DNA of 64,000 bases from UMGS692 sp963653425 (GTDB lineage: Bacteria; Bacillota; Clostridia; Christensenellales; CAG-314), in assembly GCA_963653425.1 (NCBI GenBank), contig CAVJWC010000001.1, positions 124,001-188,000 of the forward strand, given 5' to 3'. Below the pieces are notes generated by a model. The model was given only the letters and a program-made list of their open reading frames with translations, did no database searches and was not told the DNA's origin. Shown piece by piece: positions 1-10,202 of the stretch (position 1 is its first letter; each line of letters begins with the position of its first letter). The position numbers and the translations under genes are program-made.

Positions 1-755
1 GAGTAAGAAACCCCCTTGGCGAAGAGTTTTCCATTATGAGAACTACTCTCGTTCCCAATATGCTTGGAATAATCGAATCCAACCTCAATAAGAAGAATTC
101 CGCGCTTCGTCTTTTCGAGTACGGAAAGAGATATATCGCAAAGAGCGTTCCTTTAACCGACGAACTTCCCGAAGAAATCAGAACGCTTTGTTTAGGCGCA
201 AGCGGTTGCGATTTCTTCGAACTTTCCCGTACCGTAAAACACCTTATGGGCTTCTTTAACGTTCCTTACGAAATGCAGAGAAGCACCGTTTCGTATATGC
301 ACCCGGGAGTATCCGCGGATATAATAGTAAACGGAAAGGTTATAGGTTATTTCGGAAAGGTACATCCGGTTGTAAAAGAAGCTTTCGGATTTACCGAAGA
401 CGTTTTCGTAGGCGAGATAAACTTCGACGCCGTTCAGGCTGACACCGTAGTTTACGAAAAATACCGTAATTTCGGCAGATACCCGACGAGTACGAGAGAC
501 CTTGCTATTCTCGTGGACGGCGCGGTTCTTGCGGGCGATATAGAAAAGACCATAAAGGACGTTTCCGAACTTATTACGGACGTAAAACTTTTCGACGTAT
601 ACAGAAGTCCCATTCTCGGAACGAAGAAGAGTCTTGCTTTCTCGGTAACTTTCGGTTCGCTCGAAAGAACTCTCCGCGACGACGAAATAGAACTTATAGT
701 AAAGGCAATTCTTGCTACGCTTGAAGGCAAATTCGATGCTAAACTCAGAAGCTGA
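1..755 (+). CDS. pheT: Phenylalanyl-tRNA synthetase beta subunit, C-terminal part (partial)
   Basis: The gene enters from the left edge; the reading frame is already open at base 3 and reads NPLGEEFSIMRTTL, the conserved PheT core segment just after the tRNA-binding and B5 regions. The last roughly 90 residues form the FDX-ACB anticodon-binding fold, recognisable by FGRYPTSTRDLAILVD. PheT pairs with PheS to charge tRNA-Phe and carries the editing site, which lies outside the window. An internal ATG at 36 is not the start. The 3' end overlaps the next gene by 20 bases if that gene starts at 736. Identity is clear; the N-terminal part cannot be judged. Confidence 0.93.
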   Translation, partial: VRNPLGEEFSIMRTTLVPNMLGIIESNLNKKNSALRLFEYGKRYIAKSVPLTDELPEEIRTLCLGASGCDFFELSRTVKHLMGFFNVPYEMQRSTVSYMHPGVSADIIVNGKVIGYFGKVHPVVKEAFGFTEDVFVGEINFDAVQADTVVYEKYRNFGRYPTSTRDLAILVDGAVLAGDIEKTIKDVSELITDVKLFDVYRSPILGTKKSLAFSVTFGSLERTLRDDEIELIVKAILATLEGKFDAKLRS

Positions 756-3042
756 TAAAACCCGTCCCGTTATTCTCGCGCCTGCAGGCACTCCCGAATC
801 TCTTAAAGCCGCGGTCGCCAACGGAGCCGACGCCGTCTATCTCGGCGTTCAGGATTTCAACGCCCGCATGAAAGCGGGAAATTTCACAACAGAAACTTTG
901 TCCGAATGGGTGAGCTATGCTCACCTTTTCGGCGTTAAAGTTTACGTTACGTTGAATACGCTTATAAAAGAAAAAGAGTTCAGAAGAGCCTGTGAAACCG
1001 CGGTTGCGGTTTACAAGGCGGGAGCGGACGGACTTATTCTTACGGATATAGGACTTGCGCGTTTTTGCAGTGAAAATCTTCCGGATATAGAGCTTTACGC
1101 AAGCACTCAGCTCAGTATAGCCAACGTTTACGGAGCTTTAACCGCAAAGGAAACGGGCTTCACGGGCGTTGTGTGCGCGAGAGAGTGTCGTCTTGAAGAC
1201 GTTAAGGACGTTTCTTCCGTCCTTGCGTCGGAAGTCTTTATTCAGGGCGCTATGTGCGTGTGCGTTTCGGGACAGTGTTATATGTCGTCCATGGCTGACG
1301 GCAACAGCGGAAACCGAGGAAGATGCGCTCAGCCCTGCAGAAAACAGTATTCGGCTTATTACGGAGGAGAACCCGTTAAAAAGGGTTACCTTCTTTCAAT
1401 GAAAGATTTATGCGCAACTCAGACCATGCAGGAATTCGTTCAGGCAGGCGCAAGGACTTTCAAAATCGAAGGAAGAAACCGTCGTCCCGAATACGTGGCT
1501 CAGGCAAGTAAAACTTACCGCCGTCTCGTCGATTCGGGTTACGTTCAGGATAAGAAAGACCTCAGTGACCTTAAAAAGATGTTCAACAGAGGCGACTATA
1601 CGAAGGGTTACGCTTTCGAAGAAAACAATCCTTCGCTGATGTCGATAAACGTACAGGGGCATATAGGAACCATGGCGGGACAGATTCTCGCCGTCTACCG
1701 CGTAGGCAGTCAGATCAAGGTAACGCTTACTCAGCCCTTCGTAAGGGGGGACGCTTTCAAGATATTCGACAGAACGGGTAAGGAGATAGGCAGTGCGGTC
1801 GCTTTGGGCGATTCCAAAGGACAAAAGAACGGTATTCTTTTCTATAAAGGAAAACCGACTCCGGGCGACTTTCTTGCCGTTACTACCGATAAAACGCTTC
1901 TTGAGCGAACTAAACTCGAAGCTTTTCTCGACGTTAAAATGAACTTCTCGGCAAGACTTGGCGAAAAAGCAAGTCTTACGCTTTTCTGTAAAGGCAGAAG
2001 CTTTACCGTCCTTTCCGATAACGAAACAGAAGCTTCGGAAAATCAACCCGCGGACGAAACTTCCGTTCGCGGACAGCTCGAAAGATTGGGCGAGACGCTA
2101 TTCCGCCTTGAAAGTCTTTCCGTAGACATAGAAGACGGACTGTTTATCCCTAAGTCCGTGCTTAATAATATGAGAAGAACAGCCGTTGACGGACTTATAG
2201 ACGAAATCACGAGCGACTTTAACGAGGCTGTCGAAGTTCGCAGAGAGGAAGCGGAGAAAGTTCCGTTACCGCCTAAATTTTCGCCTAAAACCGAAGACCA
2301 CAGTCAGATTCCGTTGACTACCAAAAGACTGGTTTGTTTTTCCGAACTCAGTCAGCTTGAAGGAATATACGACGAGAAAAGAGATACTCTCGTTTATAAG
2401 CCCTACGATTTTGCATTGTCCGACGCGCACAAAGCCGTTTTCGATAAGTTTACGGACGTTTACGTAGATTTGCCGGCAATGCTCAGAAAGAATGACGTTG
2501 CTGTCCTTGAAAAATGGCTTTCGACCTATCCCGTTAAAGGCGTGGTCGTAAACAATCTCGGCGGTATCGGTCTTGCCAAAAAGCTTGGTATCGGATTTAT
2601 CGGAGGTCTGGGACTCAATATCGCCAACGCGAAAACAGTTGATTATCTTGGAAGTTTGGGCGCGGACGGCGTTATTTTTTCCATGGAACTCAATATGAAC
2701 GAAATAACCGATACGGGCGTAAAAGGATACGTCTTTGCTTACGGCGCGGTCAACAACATGACGCTCACGCATTGTCCGTATAAGACCGTTTTCAGATATT
2801 CCGACTGTAAAAAATGCCGTTATAAAGCAGGCAAAGACAACGAGCTTACTTACGTTGACGAACTCGGAAACCGCTTCCTTATAAAGAGAAGAAGAGTGGC
2901 GGACTGTTATTTCAGCGTAATCAATCCCTATCCGCTTAAATACGGAGACGAACACTACGTCGATTTCGACTATTATATTGACCTGACGGGAGGCGCGAAA
3001 GAAGGCTTTACGCGCGGACGGCTTTTCAAAGGTGTAAAATAA
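736..3042 (+). CDS. U32 family peptidase / RlhA-like rRNA hydroxylation protein
   Basis: A 768-residue protein of the long U32 type. It opens with VILAPAGTPESLKAAVANGAD and carries the U32 signature with clustered cysteines around residues 178-205 (CSGQCYMSS, then RGRCAQPCR). A C-terminal module has another cysteine group (CPYKT, CKKCRYKAG), as in the E. coli YdcP/RlhA group, which acts in 23S rRNA C2501 hydroxylation; other U32 members take part in tRNA hydroxylation or prephenate-linked chemistry. I chose the ATG at 736 because GAAGG lies 7 bases upstream; a TTG at 712 would also open the frame but has no better ribosome site. It sits between pheT and mutS2 with short gaps, so co-transcription is likely. 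The exact substrate is not shown. Confidence 0.88.
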   Translation: MLNSEADKTRPVILAPAGTPESLKAAVANGADAVYLGVQDFNARMKAGNFTTETLSEWVSYAHLFGVKVYVTLNTLIKEKEFRRACETAVAVYKAGADGLILTDIGLARFCSENLPDIELYASTQLSIANVYGALTAKETGFTGVVCARECRLEDVKDVSSVLASEVFIQGAMCVCVSGQCYMSSMADGNSGNRGRCAQPCRKQYSAYYGGEPVKKGYLLSMKDLCATQTMQEFVQAGARTFKIEGRNRRPEYVAQASKTYRRLVDSGYVQDKKDLSDLKKMFNRGDYTKGYAFEENNPSLMSINVQGHIGTMAGQILAVYRVGSQIKVTLTQPFVRGDAFKIFDRTGKEIGSAVALGDSKGQKNGILFYKGKPTPGDFLAVTTDKTLLERTKLEAFLDVKMNFSARLGEKASLTLFCKGRSFTVLSDNETEASENQPADETSVRGQLERLGETLFRLESLSVDIEDGLFIPKSVLNNMRRTAVDGLIDEITSDFNEAVEVRREEAEKVPLPPKFSPKTEDHSQIPLTTKRLVCFSELSQLEGIYDEKRDTLVYKPYDFALSDAHKAVFDKFTDVYVDLPAMLRKNDVAVLEKWLSTYPVKGVVVNNLGGIGLAKKLGIGFIGGLGLNIANAKTVDYLGSLGADGVIFSMELNMNEITDTGVKGYVFAYGAVNNMTLTHCPYKTVFRYSDCKKCRYKAGKDNELTYVDELGNRFLIKRRRVADCYFSVINPYPLKYGDEHYVDFDYYIDLTGGAKEGFTRGRLFKGVK

Positions 3043-3045
3043 AAA

Positions 3046-5433
3046 ATGATTAACGAAAATTCGATAAAAAAACTTGAACTGAGAACCGTTCTTAATATGG
3101 CTGCCGAATTTGCTCAGAGTGCGTCCGCAAAAGAACTGCTTCTTTCTTTGGAACCCACTCAGGACAGAGAAAGGGCGGAATATCTTCTTGCGGAGACTTC
3201 CGAAGCGGTAAAACTCATAAACTACTATAACGTTTATCCGTCTTTCGGATTCGATTCGGTAAGAGAGTGCGCCGATAAAGCAAAAATTCTCTCGACGCTT
3301 TCTCTCGGAGAACTTCTCTGCGTAAGACGAATGCTCAGAACTTCCCGCGAAGTAAGAGCTTCGATGGCTTCCGTTTCCGACGAATCGCTTATATATCTTC
3401 CTGCGCAGGCTGCGGGGCTTTATACCAACAAAAACCTCGAAGAAGACCTTGATTTTGCAATCATAAGCGAAGACGAAATCAACGACAGAGCTTCGGACGA
3501 ACTTTACAGAATAAGAACGGCTATAAGAAAAGCCAACGACGAAATCAAAAACAAGCTCAACGCTTTCGTTCATTCGCCTTCTATGGCTAAATACCTTCAG
3601 GACGCCATAATCACCGTGCGTTCGGACAGATACGTTATTCCCGTAAAAGCCGAATACAAGTCCATGGTCGGAGGTATGATTCACGATCAGTCTGCATCGG
3701 GAGCTACCTATTTTATAGAACCTACGGTAGTCGTTAATCTCAATAACAAGATAAAAGAACTTTCGATAGAAGAAAAGAAAGAAATAGACAATATCCTGCG
3801 CGATTTTACCAAGAGAATATCGGGTTTTGCGGGAGATCTCATAAAGAACGAATATATCCTTGCCGAACTCGATTGCATTTTCGCGAAGGCAAGATTTGCA
3901 AGCGAAATAAAAGCCGTAAGGCCGATTATAAGCAAAGACGGATCGGTTAATTTGATTTGCGCGCGTCATCCGCTTATCGACAAGTCCAAAGTCGTTCCCG
4001 TGTCGGTCAAACTCGGAGGAGAGTATAAAATTCTGCTTATAACGGGTCCCAATACGGGCGGTAAAACCGTTTCTCTCAAAACTATCGGACTGTTTTCGCT
4101 TATGGCGGCGTGCGGAATGCTTCTGCCGTGCTACGACGAAAGCGTTATCGGAATATACGATAACATTTTCTGCGACGTGGGCGACGAACAGAGTATAGAA
4201 CAGAATCTTTCGACCTTTTCGGGACATATAAAGAATATCGCTTCCATTATAAAACAGCTTACGCCGAAGACTCTCGTTCTTATCGACGAAGTGGGCGCAG
4301 GCACGGAACCCAACGAAGGAGCCGCACTGGCTCTCGCCATAACCGAATACATCAAAAACAGCGGAACTTACGCCGTTATAACCACCCATTATTCCGAACT
4401 TAAAGAATACGCGATGATAACGCCCGGTATAGAAAACGCTTCGATGGAATTCAATCCCGAGACCTTTGCGCCGACGTATAAGCTTATCGTAGGTATTCCC
4501 GGAAGCAGTAACGCCATAGAAATCGCAAAAAGGCTCGGACTGGACGAGTCGGTTATAGATTCGGCGCGCACGAGAGTGGGAGCGGAAAAAGCAAACTTCG
4601 AGAACGTTCTTCGCAGAGCGGAAACTTTGCGTCAGCAATACGAAGCCACGAGCGAAGAGATAGAAAGAACGAAAGCCGAGCTTCAGGCAGAGCTTCAGAA
4701 AGCCAAAAACAAGAACGAACTTTTGAAAGCCGAAAGAGAAAAACTGCTTTATAATTCAAAAGTCGAAGCAAAACTTATTATTTCCAAAGCTCAGAGCGAA
4801 GCAAAAGAGCTTCTCGACGAAATCAAAGGCATACGCAACAAAGCCGCCGCCGTCGAAGAAAAGGAAGTTTTCAAGGCAAGGACTCTCGCTAAGAAAATCG
4901 GCGAGATGAAATACGACATCGAGAAAGAAACCGACGAATCGGACGTCGTTACGGGCGAGAAAATCAATATCGACAAGCTTAAAGTCGGAGATCTCGTTTA
5001 CGTGGAAAAGCTTAAAAACAAAGGAACGGTCGTTGCCATAGACAAGAAAACGCGTAAAGTTTCGGTGAAAGTCGGAAAGATGAACACCGTCGTTTCCTGC
5101 GACGAGCTTTACGAATGCGCCGAAGTTCAGCCCGAGAAAAAACAGGTGAACAAGGCTTCAAAGGTTAAACTTTCCGACGTTTCGATGTCCAACGAAATAA
5201 ACCTTCTCGGCAAAAACGTAGACGAAGCCATAATGGAAGTCGATCCGTTTATAGATATGGCTTTGCGTTCGGGACTTCACGAACTGAGAATCATTCACGG
5301 AATGGGAACGGGCGCGCTGAGAGCAGGACTTCATAAATATTTCAAAACAGACAAAAGAATAAAGGAGTTTCGTTTGGGAAGATACGGCGAAGGCGAAAGC
5401 GGCGTAACCATTCTGACACTGAAAAATGATTAA
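3046..5433 (+). CDS. mutS2: MutS2 / RqcU-type ATPase with Smr domain
   Basis: 795 residues, normal for MutS2. A clamp/lever region is followed by an ABC-type ATPase with Walker A GPNTGGKT near residue 333 and Walker B LVLIDEVGAG. Next come a long Lys/Glu-rich coiled coil (about 520-640), a KOW-like segment, and a C-terminal Smr domain from about 718 with the conserved HGMGTGALR. The usual Smr LDxRG motif reads INLLGKN here, a variant that may alter nuclease activity. The family was first linked to suppression of recombination; in Bacillus it splits collided ribosomes to feed quality control. It starts 3 bases after the U32 gene and its end overlaps the next gene by 8 bases, indicating an operon. 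Confidence 0.95.
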   Translation: MINENSIKKLELRTVLNMAAEFAQSASAKELLLSLEPTQDRERAEYLLAETSEAVKLINYYNVYPSFGFDSVRECADKAKILSTLSLGELLCVRRMLRTSREVRASMASVSDESLIYLPAQAAGLYTNKNLEEDLDFAIISEDEINDRASDELYRIRTAIRKANDEIKNKLNAFVHSPSMAKYLQDAIITVRSDRYVIPVKAEYKSMVGGMIHDQSASGATYFIEPTVVVNLNNKIKELSIEEKKEIDNILRDFTKRISGFAGDLIKNEYILAELDCIFAKARFASEIKAVRPIISKDGSVNLICARHPLIDKSKVVPVSVKLGGEYKILLITGPNTGGKTVSLKTIGLFSLMAACGMLLPCYDESVIGIYDNIFCDVGDEQSIEQNLSTFSGHIKNIASIIKQLTPKTLVLIDEVGAGTEPNEGAALALAITEYIKNSGTYAVITTHYSELKEYAMITPGIENASMEFNPETFAPTYKLIVGIPGSSNAIEIAKRLGLDESVIDSARTRVGAEKANFENVLRRAETLRQQYEATSEEIERTKAELQAELQKAKNKNELLKAEREKLLYNSKVEAKLIISKAQSEAKELLDEIKGIRNKAAAVEEKEVFKARTLAKKIGEMKYDIEKETDESDVVTGEKINIDKLKVGDLVYVEKLKNKGTVVAIDKKTRKVSVKVGKMNTVVSCDELYECAEVQPEKKQVNKASKVKLSDVSMSNEINLLGKNVDEAIMEVDPFIDMALRSGLHELRIIHGMGTGALRAGLHKYFKTDKRIKEFRLGRYGEGESGVTILTLKND

Positions 5434-6562
5434 AGACGAAAACTATTTCGATAACTCCGCGACAACGAAAGTCGATTCGGAGTATATAGGACTTATTGAA
5501 GAATATCTCGGTAAACGATATTACAATCCTTCTTCGTTAAGCGAAAGTTCGACGGAAGTTTTTCTTAAAATCGAAGAAGCGAGAAAGACCGTTGTCAAGG
5601 CTCTTAACGGAGAAGAAGGCAACCTCGTTTTCACGGCGTCGGGTTCGGAAGCCGACAACACCGCGATTTTCGGAACGTTCAGAGCGGGCAAGGGCAATAT
5701 CGTTACTTCCATGGCGGAACACCCTGCCGTATATAACTCCGTAAAATACCTCGGCGATAACGGAGCGGACGTAAGATACGCGCCTCTTAATTCCGACGGA
5801 AGCGTAAACGTTAACAGGCTCTCGGAAGTTATAGACAAAGACACCAAGCTTGTTTCTTTGATGCACGTCAATAACGAAACGGGCGCGATTTCCGATATAA
5901 AATCTGCCGTAAAAGCCGTAAAAGCCGTAAATCCGAAAGCTCTCGTTATGTCCGACGGCGTTCAGGCTTTTATGAAAATTCCCGTAAATCTCGAAGATCT
6001 CGGAGTTGACCTTTACACGATAAGCGCGCATAAGATTCACGCACCCAAGGGGCTGGGGGCTTTATGGATTAAAAAGGGAGTAACCGTAAAGCCGTTGGTT
6101 TTCGGAGGCGGTCAGGAAAAAGGTTTGCGCGGAGGAACGGAGAACGTTGCGGGCATAATGGCTTTTGCGAGCGCCGTTTCGGATATGAATCCCAAGGTTA
6201 AAGAGTACGCCGAGAGATATAAAGCTTTCGGTAAGACAATCACTGGTAAGATGTCGTTTTTTGACGATATGCTCGTGCCGTGTACAAACGGTACGCCCAA
6301 CGTCTGCAGTATGTTCTTTAAGAACATAAAAACCGAAGTTATTATGCATATGGCTGAAGACAAAGGCTTTATCGTAGGTACGGGTTCGGCTTGCAGTTCC
6401 AAGCACAGAACCAATCGTATAGCTTCGGCGATAGGTCTTCCCGCCTGCTACCACGAAGGACTTATAAGGATTTCCTTTTCAAAATACAATACGGAAGAGT
6501 CCGTAGACCAATTAGCCGACGCTTTGCTTTCCTGTCTCAAAGCTTTCCGCGGCATAAAATAA
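5426..6562 (+). CDS. Cysteine desulfurase (NifS/IscS class)
   Basis: 378-residue PLP enzyme that takes sulfur from cysteine. The PLP lysine lies in SAHKIHAPKG near residue 202, and the persulfide-forming cysteine in GTGSACSSKH near residue 323. It overlaps mutS2 by 8 bases (ATGATTAA) and is followed 31 bases later by thiI. This pairing matches the Bacillus NifZ-ThiI arrangement, where a dedicated desulfurase supplies sulfur for 4-thiouridine in tRNA, so that is the inferred role. ThiI here has no rhodanese domain, which fits direct transfer from this partner. A general Fe-S role cannot be excluded. Confidence 0.93.
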   Translation: MIKDENYFDNSATTKVDSEYIGLIEEYLGKRYYNPSSLSESSTEVFLKIEEARKTVVKALNGEEGNLVFTASGSEADNTAIFGTFRAGKGNIVTSMAEHPAVYNSVKYLGDNGADVRYAPLNSDGSVNVNRLSEVIDKDTKLVSLMHVNNETGAISDIKSAVKAVKAVNPKALVMSDGVQAFMKIPVNLEDLGVDLYTISAHKIHAPKGLGALWIKKGVTVKPLVFGGGQEKGLRGGTENVAGIMAFASAVSDMNPKVKEYAERYKAFGKTITGKMSFFDDMLVPCTNGTPNVCSMFFKNIKTEVIMHMAEDKGFIVGTGSACSSKHRTNRIASAIGLPACYHEGLIRISFSKYNTEESVDQLADALLSCLKAFRGIK

Positions 6563-6593
6563 ACAATAAAGACGGATAAACGAAGGACTTATA

Positions 6594-7793
6594 ATGGAAT
6601 ACAATAACGTTATTATCGTACGATATTCTGAAATACATCTTAAAGGCAACAACAGAAGTTTCTTTGAAAACGCTCTTATAGACAATCTGAGAGCGGCTGT
6701 CAGGCGTTTCGGCGCGCACGTCGTCAAAACGTCGGGACGTTATCTCGTGAAAAATTACGACGAAAGCGACGAGAATAAAGTTGCCGAAGCGGTAAGATGC
6801 GTTTTCGGCGTAAACTCGCTGAGCGTAGGAAAAGAAATAAGAACTTACGGCGAAGGAGCTAAAAACGCAGACGAGGCTTTGAACCGAATAACGGAAATTC
6901 TCAAAGCCATGTGTCCGCAGGGAAGCTTCACATTCAAAGTCGAATGCAACAGAGCCGACAAGACTTTCCCTTATAAATCGCCCGAGATTTCCAAAGAACT
7001 CGGCGGAAGACTTCTTGCTTACAACCACAAAATGAAAGTAGATCTTTATCACCCCGAAAAGACTTTCTTTATCGACATAAGAGAAACGGGAAATACGCTT
7101 TTGTATTCCGACGTGGTGTACGCCGTCAACGGTATGCCCGTAGGTACGGGAGGAAAAGGTCTGTTGCTTTTGTCGGGCGGAATAGACAGTCCCGTCGCCG
7201 CTTATATGATGGCTAAAAGAGGAATGAACCTCAGGGCTATCCATTTCCACAGCTATCCTTATACGAGTTTAAGAGCAAAAGAAAAGGTTCTCGAACTTGC
7301 GAGAATAGTCAATAAGTATACTCTTCATATGTGCGTGGACGTCGTTTCGGTTACTGAAATTCAGAATCAGATTCACGAGAAATGCCCCGAAGAAATGATG
7401 ATAACCATTCTTCGTCGTTTTATGATGAGAATAGCCAGCAAAATCGCCGAAAAAGAAGGACTTCAGGCTATAATTACGGGCGAAAGTCTCGGACAGGTCG
7501 CAAGTCAGACGATAGAAAGCATAACCGTAACCAACGCCGTCGCGGAATTCCCCGTGCTTCGTCCGCTGGTTGCCTTCGATAAGAACGAAATCATAGATAT
7601 AGCGCGTAAGATAGGTACGTTCGAAACGTCCATACAGCCCTTTGAAGACTGCTGTACGGTCTTTCTTCCGAAGAATCCCGTAACCAAACCCAAGCTGTCT
7701 AAAGTAGAGTTTTACGAAAAAGCTCTGGACGTAGATAAGCTCGTGGAAGAGGCAGTAGCTTCGCTCGAAACTTTCGATACCCGTAATCACTGA
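6594..7793 (+). CDS. thiI: tRNA 4-thiouridine synthase ThiI
   Basis: 399 residues: an N-terminal ferredoxin-like plus THUMP RNA-binding region, then the PP-loop adenylating domain with LLLSGGIDSPVAAYMMAKRG (SGGIDS near residue 193). The C-terminal end (EDCCTVFLPKNPVTKP) is typical of short ThiI without the E. coli rhodanese extension. It makes s4U8 in tRNA; a role in thiamine biosynthesis is less likely without that domain. The ATG at 6594 follows GAAGGA at good spacing. It is the last gene of the mutS2-desulfurase group and is followed directly by an intrinsic terminator. Confidence 0.95.
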   Translation: MEYNNVIIVRYSEIHLKGNNRSFFENALIDNLRAAVRRFGAHVVKTSGRYLVKNYDESDENKVAEAVRCVFGVNSLSVGKEIRTYGEGAKNADEALNRITEILKAMCPQGSFTFKVECNRADKTFPYKSPEISKELGGRLLAYNHKMKVDLYHPEKTFFIDIRETGNTLLYSDVVYAVNGMPVGTGGKGLLLLSGGIDSPVAAYMMAKRGMNLRAIHFHSYPYTSLRAKEKVLELARIVNKYTLHMCVDVVSVTEIQNQIHEKCPEEMMITILRRFMMRIASKIAEKEGLQAIITGESLGQVASQTIESITVTNAVAEFPVLRPLVAFDKNEIIDIARKIGTFETSIQPFEDCCTVFLPKNPVTKPKLSKVEFYEKALDVDKLVEEAVASLETFDTRNH

Positions 7794-7795
7794 GT

Positions 7796-7819
7796 AAAGC
7801 CCCGTTCAGGGGCTTTTTT
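7796..7819 (+). terminator. Intrinsic terminator after thiI
   Basis: An 8-bp stem AAAGCCCC / GGGGCTTT with loop GTTCA is followed by a T run (7814-7819). It begins 3 bases after the thiI stop. It overlaps the stop codon of the convergent PBP gene, so it also lies at the 3' end of that - strand transcript, although the T run on that side is short. Confidence 0.85.
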
Positions 7820-10100
7820 AGTTTTCCGTCCATTCCCACCATTTGCGGTGAGGTTTTTCCTCTTCGTAATCTTTTGTAGGAAGAGCGATTTCCGTTTTTT
7901 CCGAAGGTTCACCGCGTTCTTCTCCGTAAAAAGGAATTGCGTAATAAACGTAAGTCTTTCCGCTTTCCGCACTGTCGTCGGTAAAGCTCGCTTCTTTTCC
8001 GTTAAGTCGGGCTATTACGCGGTCTTTGTCGTCTTCTGTCCTGTGAAGTTCGTAGTAACTTCCGTTACCGCGGATTTGAATATAAGGCTTTCCGTTTTGT
8101 ATAGTTACGGAAAAATCAAAGATTTCGGGATCTTCGTTCGTTTTGTTCCGAGGAAGGTTTTTAAGAGAGAAATACTCTTCGATATAGTCTTCGTTCTCAT
8201 TTGCAAGCAAAAGTTCTCGTCCTTCAGCAAGCGAATTTTTAGCGACTTTCATTCTTTTGACCGATTGAGGAGGAGTAAAATCCTGCGGCTTTGATTTGTT
8301 TTTATAAAGGTTTTCGAGAATTTCACGCGCGATAGTCGCAGGACTGCTTCCGCCCGTTACGGAAGAGGGCAGAAGGTCGTCGCCGTTACCGCCCAGCCAG
8401 ACTGTAACGGTATGGTTTTTCGTGTAACTCACGATAAGCGCGTCGGTGTTGCGGTCGGAATCCGGATGCCCGACGGTTCCCGTTTTTGCGGCAACGGCAA
8501 ACTTTAGTCCGTTAAGAGCTTTAGCCGTTCCGTATTCTACTGCCGACGTCAGCATATCCGTAGTAAGAAAAGCCGAATCTTCGTCTATCGCGCTGTTGTA
8601 AACGGGTTTGTGACGGTATAGTTCCCTTCCGTTTTCGTCGGTTATACTGCGAACGAAAACCGCTTTGGAGTGTTTTCCTCGGTTTGCGAGAGAGGCGTAA
8701 GCTTCCGTGAGTCCGATAAATCCCGTTCCGTAAGTCAGACTTCCGAGAGCAAGCGACAGATTGGCGTCGTTTTTGTCCGTTTCGATTCCGAAACCCGCAA
8801 GATACTTTCTCGAAAGAGAGGGCGTAAGCTCGTTCATGAGGAGAACCGCCACGCTGTTAAGCGAACGCGCGAGAGCTTCCCTTACGGTAACCATGCCGTA
8901 ATACTTTCCGCCGTAATTTCTCGGACTGTAACTCCCGTAGCTTCTTCTTACGTCGCTGAAGACCGTTGCGGGCGTTATAAGCTTTTCGTTAAGCGCTGGA
9001 GCGTAAACGGCAAGCGGTTTTGCGCACGAACCTATATTCCTTTTCATAGTGTAAAAATTGCTCTGTCCGTAACCCGAAAAGGCGCATATTCCGAAGGTTG
9101 CGTTATCTACGATTATACCGCACCTCTGAGCATGGTTTCCGCAGATCGTCTTTACGTCGGCGTTTTCGGCAGACTGCTCCAGAATACTCTGCGCTTCCTC
9201 TTCGTAATAGGTGTAAATTTTGAAATTGCTTTCTCCGAGACGTTTTTCGGATATTTTAAGAATTTCGCAGGCTTCCTGAACGGCTCCGTGCATATACCGT
9301 TTATAAAAGCTTTTGTTGCGGTTAATCAGCGACAGGTCGATGGTTTCCTTCGTTGCTTTTCGGTATTCCTTTCTGCTTATGAAGTTCTGCTCTTTCATAA
9401 GAGAAAGAACGATATTACGGCGTTTAAGGCACTTTTCAAGGTTATTGCCGGGAGAATAGGAGGTAGGAGCTTTTATCATTCCCGCAAGCACGGCTGCTTC
9501 AGAGAGAGTGAGGTTTTCCGCGTTCTTGTCGAAGTAGGTCTGAGCCGCCGACTGAATTCCGTAAGCGTTGTTTCCGAAGTATATGGTGTTGAGGTAAATT
9601 TCGAGAATTTCTTCTTTCGAGTAGTGCTTTTCCACTTCGAGAGCAAGCCGTATTTCGTTTATTTTGCGGGAGAAGTTCTTTTTGCCCGAAAGGTAAACGT
9701 TTTTTACCAGCTGTTGAGTTATCGTTGACGCGCCTTCTTTGAATCTGCCCGAAAGGATGTTGTTTTTTATCGCGCCTAAGATTCTTATCGGATCCACGCC
9801 TTTATGACGGTAAAATCTCTTGTCTTCGACGGCGATAAAGGCGTTTTTAACGTAACTCGGCAGGGTTTTCAGCGGCGTTTTTCTTGACGACTTTATGGGA
9901 ACGCTTTCAGGGAGAGCTTTTCCGTTTACGTCAAAAACCCCGAATCCGCCCTTTACGCTGACGAACATTTCTGGATCGAACTTTACCGCTTCCTCAGAAA
10001 AATTCGTAATATAAATAAGTCCCGTAACCGTAGCCAGAAAGACGAAGACTACCGACAAAGCGATAACCGAAATAAGTTTTGTTTTTCCGTGTTTTTTCAT
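7818..10100 (-). CDS. Class A penicillin-binding protein (glycosyltransferase / transpeptidase)
   Basis: 760 residues. A short cytoplasmic start and one membrane helix (about 9-32) are followed by a GT51 domain whose catalytic Glu is E92 in VEDKRFYRHKGVD, with GASTITQQLVKN further on. The transpeptidase domain has SxxK as SCAK (GSCAKPLAVYAP), SxN as SLN (ARSLNSVAVLL) and KTG as AAKTGTVG. The C-terminus has a fibronectin-III-like segment and a charged, Trp-containing tail. It polymerises and cross-links peptidoglycan outside the membrane (PBP1a/PonA class). Cys in the SxxK motif is uncommon but does not remove a catalytic residue. The gene stands alone on the - strand between two + operons; no clear promoter was found. 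Confidence 0.93.
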   Translation of the reverse strand: MKKHGKTKLISVIALSVVFVFLATVTGLIYITNFSEEAVKFDPEMFVSVKGGFGVFDVNGKALPESVPIKSSRKTPLKTLPSYVKNAFIAVEDKRFYRHKGVDPIRILGAIKNNILSGRFKEGASTITQQLVKNVYLSGKKNFSRKINEIRLALEVEKHYSKEEILEIYLNTIYFGNNAYGIQSAAQTYFDKNAENLTLSEAAVLAGMIKAPTSYSPGNNLEKCLKRRNIVLSLMKEQNFISRKEYRKATKETIDLSLINRNKSFYKRYMHGAVQEACEILKISEKRLGESNFKIYTYYEEEAQSILEQSAENADVKTICGNHAQRCGIIVDNATFGICAFSGYGQSNFYTMKRNIGSCAKPLAVYAPALNEKLITPATVFSDVRRSYGSYSPRNYGGKYYGMVTVREALARSLNSVAVLLMNELTPSLSRKYLAGFGIETDKNDANLSLALGSLTYGTGFIGLTEAYASLANRGKHSKAVFVRSITDENGRELYRHKPVYNSAIDEDSAFLTTDMLTSAVEYGTAKALNGLKFAVAAKTGTVGHPDSDRNTDALIVSYTKNHTVTVWLGGNGDDLLPSSVTGGSSPATIAREILENLYKNKSKPQDFTPPQSVKRMKVAKNSLAEGRELLLANENEDYIEEYFSLKNLPRNKTNEDPEIFDFSVTIQNGKPYIQIRGNGSYYELHRTEDDKDRVIARLNGKEASFTDDSAESGKTYVYYAIPFYGEERGEPSEKTEIALPTKDYEEEKPHRKWWEWTEN

Positions 10101-10202
10101 GGTAAAAGTAGTATTTGTCTTAACGGCGTTTTTTATCGCATAACGATATTACGAATAAAACGTCTTGCTTTATATTGAAAGTACTAATTTTACTTAAAAA
10201 AC

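Noticed and set aside
712..735. Longer U32 start at a TTG.
   Set aside because: The ATG at 736 has GAAGG at 7 bases and matches the family start better; the extra eight residues overlap pheT further.
2266..4638. A 790-codon open frame on the strand opposite the U32 gene and mutS2.
   Set aside because: It mirrors the codon bias of the two real genes, spans their junction, shows no recognisable domain and has a Ser/Arg/Phe-rich composition typical of antisense frames.
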